From CBDUQI01 sp965369325 (lineage in GTDB: Bacteria > Pseudomonadota > Gammaproteobacteria > Steroidobacterales > JBCBZW01): a DNA stretch of 10,801 nucleotides. This document shows, in pieces, positions 7,323 to 10,801 of the stretch (position 1 is its first letter; the number at the start of each line of letters is the position of its first letter). The translations under genes and the position numbers were made by a program. The DNA lies in assembly GCA_965369325.1 (NCBI GenBank), contig CBDUQI010000203.1:1-10801 (forward strand), read 5' to 3'. The notes beneath the pieces are model-generated. The model saw nothing but the letters and a program-made list of their open reading frames with translations. It ran no database searches and was not told the origin of the DNA.

Positions 7323-8515
7323 GCTGGCGGCAGGATCATCATCAGCCGGTGATTTTGCGATCGCCATTTTACCTGCGATTGAGCCCACATAATCATTTGC
7401 GCGACTGGACCGACTGGAACGGATATCTGGCGCCCCGTGTGCTGGATGATATCTCGGCGGAGTATTTCGCCATTCGCAGTTCCTGCTCGGTGATGGACCT
7501 CACGCCAATGGAAAAGTACCGCATCAGCGGGCCGGATGCGGCGGCATATCTGGACCGGCTGGTCACCCGCGATGTCAGCGCGCTGCGCCCAGGCCGGGTC
7601 ACATACGTGGTGTGGTGCAATGATAACGGCCGGGTATTGGACGACGGTACCCTGTTTCATCTGTTGCCCGGCGTTTACCGGCTGTGTGCCCAGCACCATC
7701 AGCTGGACTGGTTAATGACCTCGGCGATAGGCTTTGATGTACACATTGAGGAGGAGACCCACGATGTGGCGGCGCTGTCGGTGCAGGGGCCAACCTCTTG
7801 CGAGGTGCTTAGGTCTGCCGGACTGGGGCCAGTGGAAGAGCTTAAGGCATTCGGCCTGGTCCATCGCACGCTGAACGGGATGGACGTAATGGTCTCCAGA
7901 ACCGGGTTTACCGGCGATCTCGGCTATGAGGTATGGACCCGTCCGGAGAATGCCGTGGCTCTGTGGGACGCGATATTTGCGCAGCAGGAGCGCTACGACC
8001 TGCGTGTGATTGGTCTCACCGCCCTTGAGATGGTGCGGATAGAGGCCGGGTTCCTGATGCCCGGATTTGACTTTAATACCGCTGAGACCGTCATCCGGGA
8101 AGGCTACGACCGTTCGCCGTTCGAATTGGGTCTGGATTTTGTTGTGGATCTTGGCAAGGCAAACTTTACCGGCCAGCGGGCTCTGTTGCAGGAGAAGGCT
8201 CGTGCACCCGCGCGCCGTCTCATCAAGCTGGTGGTTGCCGGCAACAAGCCTTGTGCGGATGCGCTGTTGTATGACGCTCGCAAGGGCCGGTTGATCGGGG
8301 CCATCAAGGCGAGCACCTGGTCGCCGTTACTCAAGGCCAATTTGGCGCTGGCCGAGGTCAGCTACAAAAACGGCCGTCTGCCGAGGCGGATATGGGCACA
8401 GGTGTACTATCAGCGGGAACTGCAATGGATCTCCCTGTGGGCTCGCTGTGAAGTGCGAGAGAAGCCCTTTTACAGCCCAGCCCGGCGCACCCGCACACCA
8501 CCGCCGAAGTTCTAG
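7319..8515 (+). CDS. GcvT-family (aminomethyltransferase-like) tetrahydrofolate-dependent protein
   Basis: A 398-residue member of the GcvT/DmdA/folate-demethylase family. GcvT-fold landmarks are the Asp pair D108-D109 in NGRVLDDG (the region of the catalytic Asp of glycine-cleavage T protein), the folate-contacting Glu204 in TGFTGDLGYEVW, the LEMVRIEAGF helix at 236-245, and a C-terminal barrel from about residue 298. Relatives move a one-carbon unit from an N-, S- or O-methyl or aminomethyl substrate onto tetrahydrofolate. GGAG at 7307-7310 gives a good ribosome site 8 bases before the ATG, and ATGA overlaps the copy B stop. No glycine-cleavage P or H protein is nearby, so a role as T protein of that complex is unlikely. 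A substrate-specific demethylase or methylene acceptor working with the two flavoproteins is the better guess. Confidence 0.87.
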   Translation: MSWRQDHHQPVILRSPFYLRLSPHNHLRDWTDWNGYLAPRVLDDISAEYFAIRSSCSVMDLTPMEKYRISGPDAAAYLDRLVTRDVSALRPGRVTYVVWCNDNGRVLDDGTLFHLLPGVYRLCAQHHQLDWLMTSAIGFDVHIEEETHDVAALSVQGPTSCEVLRSAGLGPVEELKAFGLVHRTLNGMDVMVSRTGFTGDLGYEVWTRPENAVALWDAIFAQQERYDLRVIGLTALEMVRIEAGFLMPGFDFNTAETVIREGYDRSPFELGLDFVVDLGKANFTGQRALLQEKARAPARRLIKLVVAGNKPCADALLYDARKGRLIGAIKASTWSPLLKANLALAEVSYKNGRLPRRIWAQVYYQRELQWISLWARCEVREKPFYSPARRTRTPPPKF

Positions 8516-9768
8516 CAGTGTCCGTTACGGGTGAGCGCCTGCAAATACCAGCGGATGAACCGATTCTGCTGTTCCTCAAACTCCGGGTGTAACGGCCCGG
8601 GCTCGAAAAACCGCGAATTCGCTCCTTCCGCATTGCGCAGGATAATGTACTCGTCCTCTTTTGAGGTGTGCAGCCAAAGCCAGCTCAACGCATCGCGATC
8701 ATAATCGCGCGTTGGCACCGCGTTACCGTCCACAAACCACTGCACCAGCATGTCGGTGCGAGTAAGGCCGCGCGGCACAAAACGATACAGCACAACGTGA
8801 TCGGGGTAGTTAAGGGTGAAGGTAATCGGGCCGATCTGAAAGTCGGTGGTGCCACCATCGTAGCCCTTGAAGTCACCCATCAGCGGTGCCACTGGCTGGC
8901 CATCCTTCGAGCCGGTGAGATGGCCGTCGTACAAGGCGTAGCGGCAGGTGTAGGTTTCGCACCCGAACGCTGCGGTCTTATCGTATGCGTGGTCCACAAA
9001 CAGATCCAGGCTGTCCAGCCCGGTCGCCTGCCTGCTACGAGCAAACATAGCCTCTTGCAGATCGGCCACGTTAGCATCCACCTCGGCCAACGAATGGCCT
9101 TGCGCGTACACCTGATGTGAGGGGCCACAGTGGTAGCACTCCAAGTAGTTCTCCAATGCGAATTTCCAGTTCGCATCCACCTGGAAGGTGTGTTCGTAGG
9201 CGAGCTTGGCCTGATCCAAACGATACGGGCGTAACGCCGGGGTCAGCGCCTTTACGTGGGGTGCCAGGGCGGGAGCGTCCGCATCCAGGTTGATGAAGAT
9301 AAGCCCCTCGTGCACTTCTGCACGCACTTGGACCAGGCCGTAGTCGGCTTTGTCGAAGTCTTGGCGCATCTGCATATGCCGGGCGCTTAGCAGGGCGCCG
9401 TCACTGGCGTAAGACCAAGCGTGGTAGGGGCACACAAACACCGGCGCATTCCCGCTTGGCGCCTCGCAAACGCGCGCGCCGCGGTGACGGCAGACATTCG
9501 CAAACGCCCGCACCTCGCTCTCACGTGTGCGCGCGACGATCATAGAGTCCTCACCGAATTCGAATAAAAAAAAGTCATTCGCCTTCGGGATCTGACTGAC
9601 GTGCCCCGCATACAGCCAACAGCGGCCAAATATCTGCGCCTGCTCGCGCTGGTAGATCAGATGCGAGCGATAGAAGTAGTTGTCCATCGCCCGCCCGTCA
9701 TGATGGGCGCCGATCTTGCGCGCAAGTCGTGTGTTGCCGTCGTCGACTTGTGTAGCAATGACTTTCAT
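8512..9768 (-). CDS. Rieske [2Fe-2S] non-heme iron oxygenase alpha subunit, quaternary-amine (CntA/GbcA-like) type, copy 2
   Basis: A 418-residue paralogue of copy 1, aligning without any gap over 414 residues at about 63% identity by hand count. The metal ligands fall at identical numbers: C93, H95, C113 and H116 for [2Fe-2S]; H213, H218 and probably D372 for mononuclear iron; bridging Glu210 in place of Asp. The block PVAPLMGDFKGYDGG (292-306) is identical in both. Divergent stretches, such as residues 81-90 and 251-256, may set substrate range or partner contacts. It adds a short R-N-G-H-C tail. Its stop overlaps the stop of the convergent GcvT-like gene. The ATG is shared in position with copy 1, with no clear Shine-Dalgarno. 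It probably acts on a related substrate or a later demethylation step, or forms mixed trimers with copy 1. Confidence 0.93.
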   Translation of the reverse strand: MKVIATQVDDGNTRLARKIGAHHDGRAMDNYFYRSHLIYQREQAQIFGRCWLYAGHVSQIPKANDFFLFEFGEDSMIVARTRESEVRAFANVCRHRGARVCEAPSGNAPVFVCPYHAWSYASDGALLSARHMQMRQDFDKADYGLVQVRAEVHEGLIFINLDADAPALAPHVKALTPALRPYRLDQAKLAYEHTFQVDANWKFALENYLECYHCGPSHQVYAQGHSLAEVDANVADLQEAMFARSRQATGLDSLDLFVDHAYDKTAAFGCETYTCRYALYDGHLTGSKDGQPVAPLMGDFKGYDGGTTDFQIGPITFTLNYPDHVVLYRFVPRGLTRTDMLVQWFVDGNAVPTRDYDRDALSWLWLHTSKEDEYIILRNAEGANSRFFEPGPLHPEFEEQQNRFIRWYLQALTRNGHC

Positions 9769-9898
9769 ACAAACCGTGCGCTCGTGGGGCGATGATCAGA
9801 ACGCCCTAGCTTATCGGATGTGCTTGCAGCGGCGGAAGGGCCAAGGGCGGATTTCCGGTATGCTAGCGCTTGAACTTGCGCGTGAGGTAACCGGCATT
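9769..9898. promoter_or_regulatory. Divergent intergenic region between Rieske copy 2 and the MFS transporter
   Basis: This 130-base gap separates a leftward oxygenase start from a rightward transporter start and should hold both promoters. A TATGCT hexamer (9859-9864) is a candidate rightward -10, but no good -35 sits 16-18 bases upstream. GAGG at 9884-9887 lies 11 bases before the transporter ATG and is a plausible ribosome site. I see no convincing operator dyad. Confidence 0.5.
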
Positions 9899-10801
9899 AT
9901 GACCAGTAACAAGACCAAGATGCCGAGCACCGTGTTTGATACACCGCGGGCGCTGAGCGCATCGATTGGCATCGCCAGTGTGGGCTGGATGGTGCTTATG
10001 GGCATGCCGGTGATTGCTGCGGCGCTGGTGAGTGACTACGGGTTTACCGAAGAGCAGGTGGGGCGTATCGCCAGTGCCGATCTGGGCGGGCTGGCGTTGG
10101 GCTCTTTCCTTGTTTCTTTTGTGGTCAATCGCCTCAACCGTCGCCTGCTCAGCGTGTTGGGCATCGTGTGCATGGTATTAGCCAATATGTTGTGCGTACG
10201 CTACCAGGATTTCTCCACCGTGCTGATGCTGCGCATCCTCGCCGGCGTGGGAGCCGGATGCATGGCCGCCATCGGCATGGCGGGTATGGCCGGCGCGCGC
10301 GATACAGCGCGGACGTTTACCTTGTACCTGTTTTTGCTGGTCGCGCTGCAGGTCGTGGAGCTTTGGGGGCTGCCCAAACTTCATGTTTCACAGATTTTCA
10401 TGGTGCTTGCCGCTTTTGCAGCGCCCACCGTACTCTTACTGCCCTGGCTGCCGGCAGCACCGGTGCTCGGCACCACCAACACTGCATCGCTCGACCAAAC
10501 GCAATCCACCGCGTCCGCCTTGCGTGTGCGTTGGTTGGGTTGGTTGTGCCTGCTCGCCATCTTCGCTACCTATACCAACATAGGTGCGTTTTGGACCTAC
10601 ATTGAGTTGGCGGCGGTGGACGCGGGCATCCCCCAGGATTTTGTCAGCGACAACCTGGTGTACGGCACTGCGTTCAGTTTTCTAGGTGCGGCGATGGCAA
10701 CCTGGTTGGCGACCCGTTTTGGTCAGTCCCGACCTTTGCTGAGCGCGCTGGCGATCATGTCGTTGGTGGTGGGCCAGTTGGCGTTGGGGATTAGCGCGGG
10801 C
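9899..10801 (+). CDS. Major facilitator superfamily transporter (partial, 3' end outside window)
   Basis: An open frame from ATG 9899 runs to the window edge without a stop, giving 301 residues. It is very hydrophobic, with about nine transmembrane segments by eye: roughly 21-44, 58-76, 83-100, 107-129, 139-156, 165-182, 210-232, 252-270 and 279-300. The segment 2-3 loop carries NRLNRR (77-82), a degenerate form of the basic MFS motif A. The polar stretch 184-209 between segments 6 and 7 is the usual central loop, so a 12-segment protein cut after segment 9 is expected. It is inner-membrane and likely moves the pathway substrate into the cell, judged only from its place next to Rieske copy 2. 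The subfamily is not recognised, and export cannot be excluded. Confidence 0.85.
   Translation, partial: MTSNKTKMPSTVFDTPRALSASIGIASVGWMVLMGMPVIAAALVSDYGFTEEQVGRIASADLGGLALGSFLVSFVVNRLNRRLLSVLGIVCMVLANMLCVRYQDFSTVLMLRILAGVGAGCMAAIGMAGMAGARDTARTFTLYLFLLVALQVVELWGLPKLHVSQIFMVLAAFAAPTVLLLPWLPAAPVLGTTNTASLDQTQSTASALRVRWLGWLCLLAIFATYTNIGAFWTYIELAAVDAGIPQDFVSDNLVYGTAFSFLGAAMATWLATRFGQSRPLLSALAIMSLVVGQLALGISAG

Noticed and set aside
6186..7388. Long 400-codon open frame on the - strand across FAD copy B
   Set aside because: It is antisense to a gene with clear FAD motifs. Its translation is rich in His, Gln, Ala and Arg without any recognisable motif, as expected of a shadow frame in GC-rich coding DNA.
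7319..8515. Glycine cleavage T protein (gcvT)
   Set aside because: There are no gcvH or gcvP neighbours, and the gene is coupled to flavoproteins; a family-level name is safer.

Overview
The window is GC-rich, tightly packed bacterial DNA. The protein families, the 4-8 base gene overlaps and the codon use suggest a proteobacterium, perhaps an environmental gammaproteobacterium; no rRNA, tRNA or housekeeping marker is present to confirm this. There is no sign of an insertion sequence, phage gene, CRISPR array or attachment site. The whole window reads as one catabolic locus of oxidative enzymes plus a transporter.

Left module, + strand (1-2601): the last residues of what is probably an alpha/beta hydrolase overlap by 4 bases with an NAD(P)-dependent aldehyde dehydrogenase, which is followed after 19 bases by a luciferase-like (LLM) flavin monooxygenase. 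Facing it on the - strand (2633-3877) is a Rieske non-heme iron oxygenase alpha subunit.

Central module (3878-8515): a 267-base divergent control region separates that oxygenase from a rightward, translationally coupled three-gene operon. It holds two tandem PYROXD2/phytoene-desaturase-like FAD oxidoreductases and a GcvT-like (aminomethyltransferase/tetrahydrofolate demethylase) protein. Right module (8512-10801): a second Rieske oxygenase on the - strand runs head-on into the GcvT gene, the two stop codons sharing one CTAG. A 130-base divergent gap leads to an MFS transporter that runs off the window.

Both Rieske enzymes carry Glu, not the usual Asp, as the residue linking the Rieske and mononuclear iron sites. 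This is the hallmark of the carnitine/glycine-betaine/proline-betaine branch that acts on quaternary and N-methylated amines. They are about 63% identical to each other by my ungapped hand count. My reading (inference) is an uptake and degradation locus for a methylated, probably quaternary-ammonium or N-methylated, small molecule. MFS would import it, the Rieske pair would oxidise an N-methyl or adjacent carbon, the flavoproteins plus GcvT would remove further methyl groups to tetrahydrofolate, and LLM monooxygenase, hydrolase and aldehyde dehydrogenase would break down the carbon skeleton. The substrate is not identified, and no ferredoxin/FNR-type reductase for the Rieske enzymes lies in the window.
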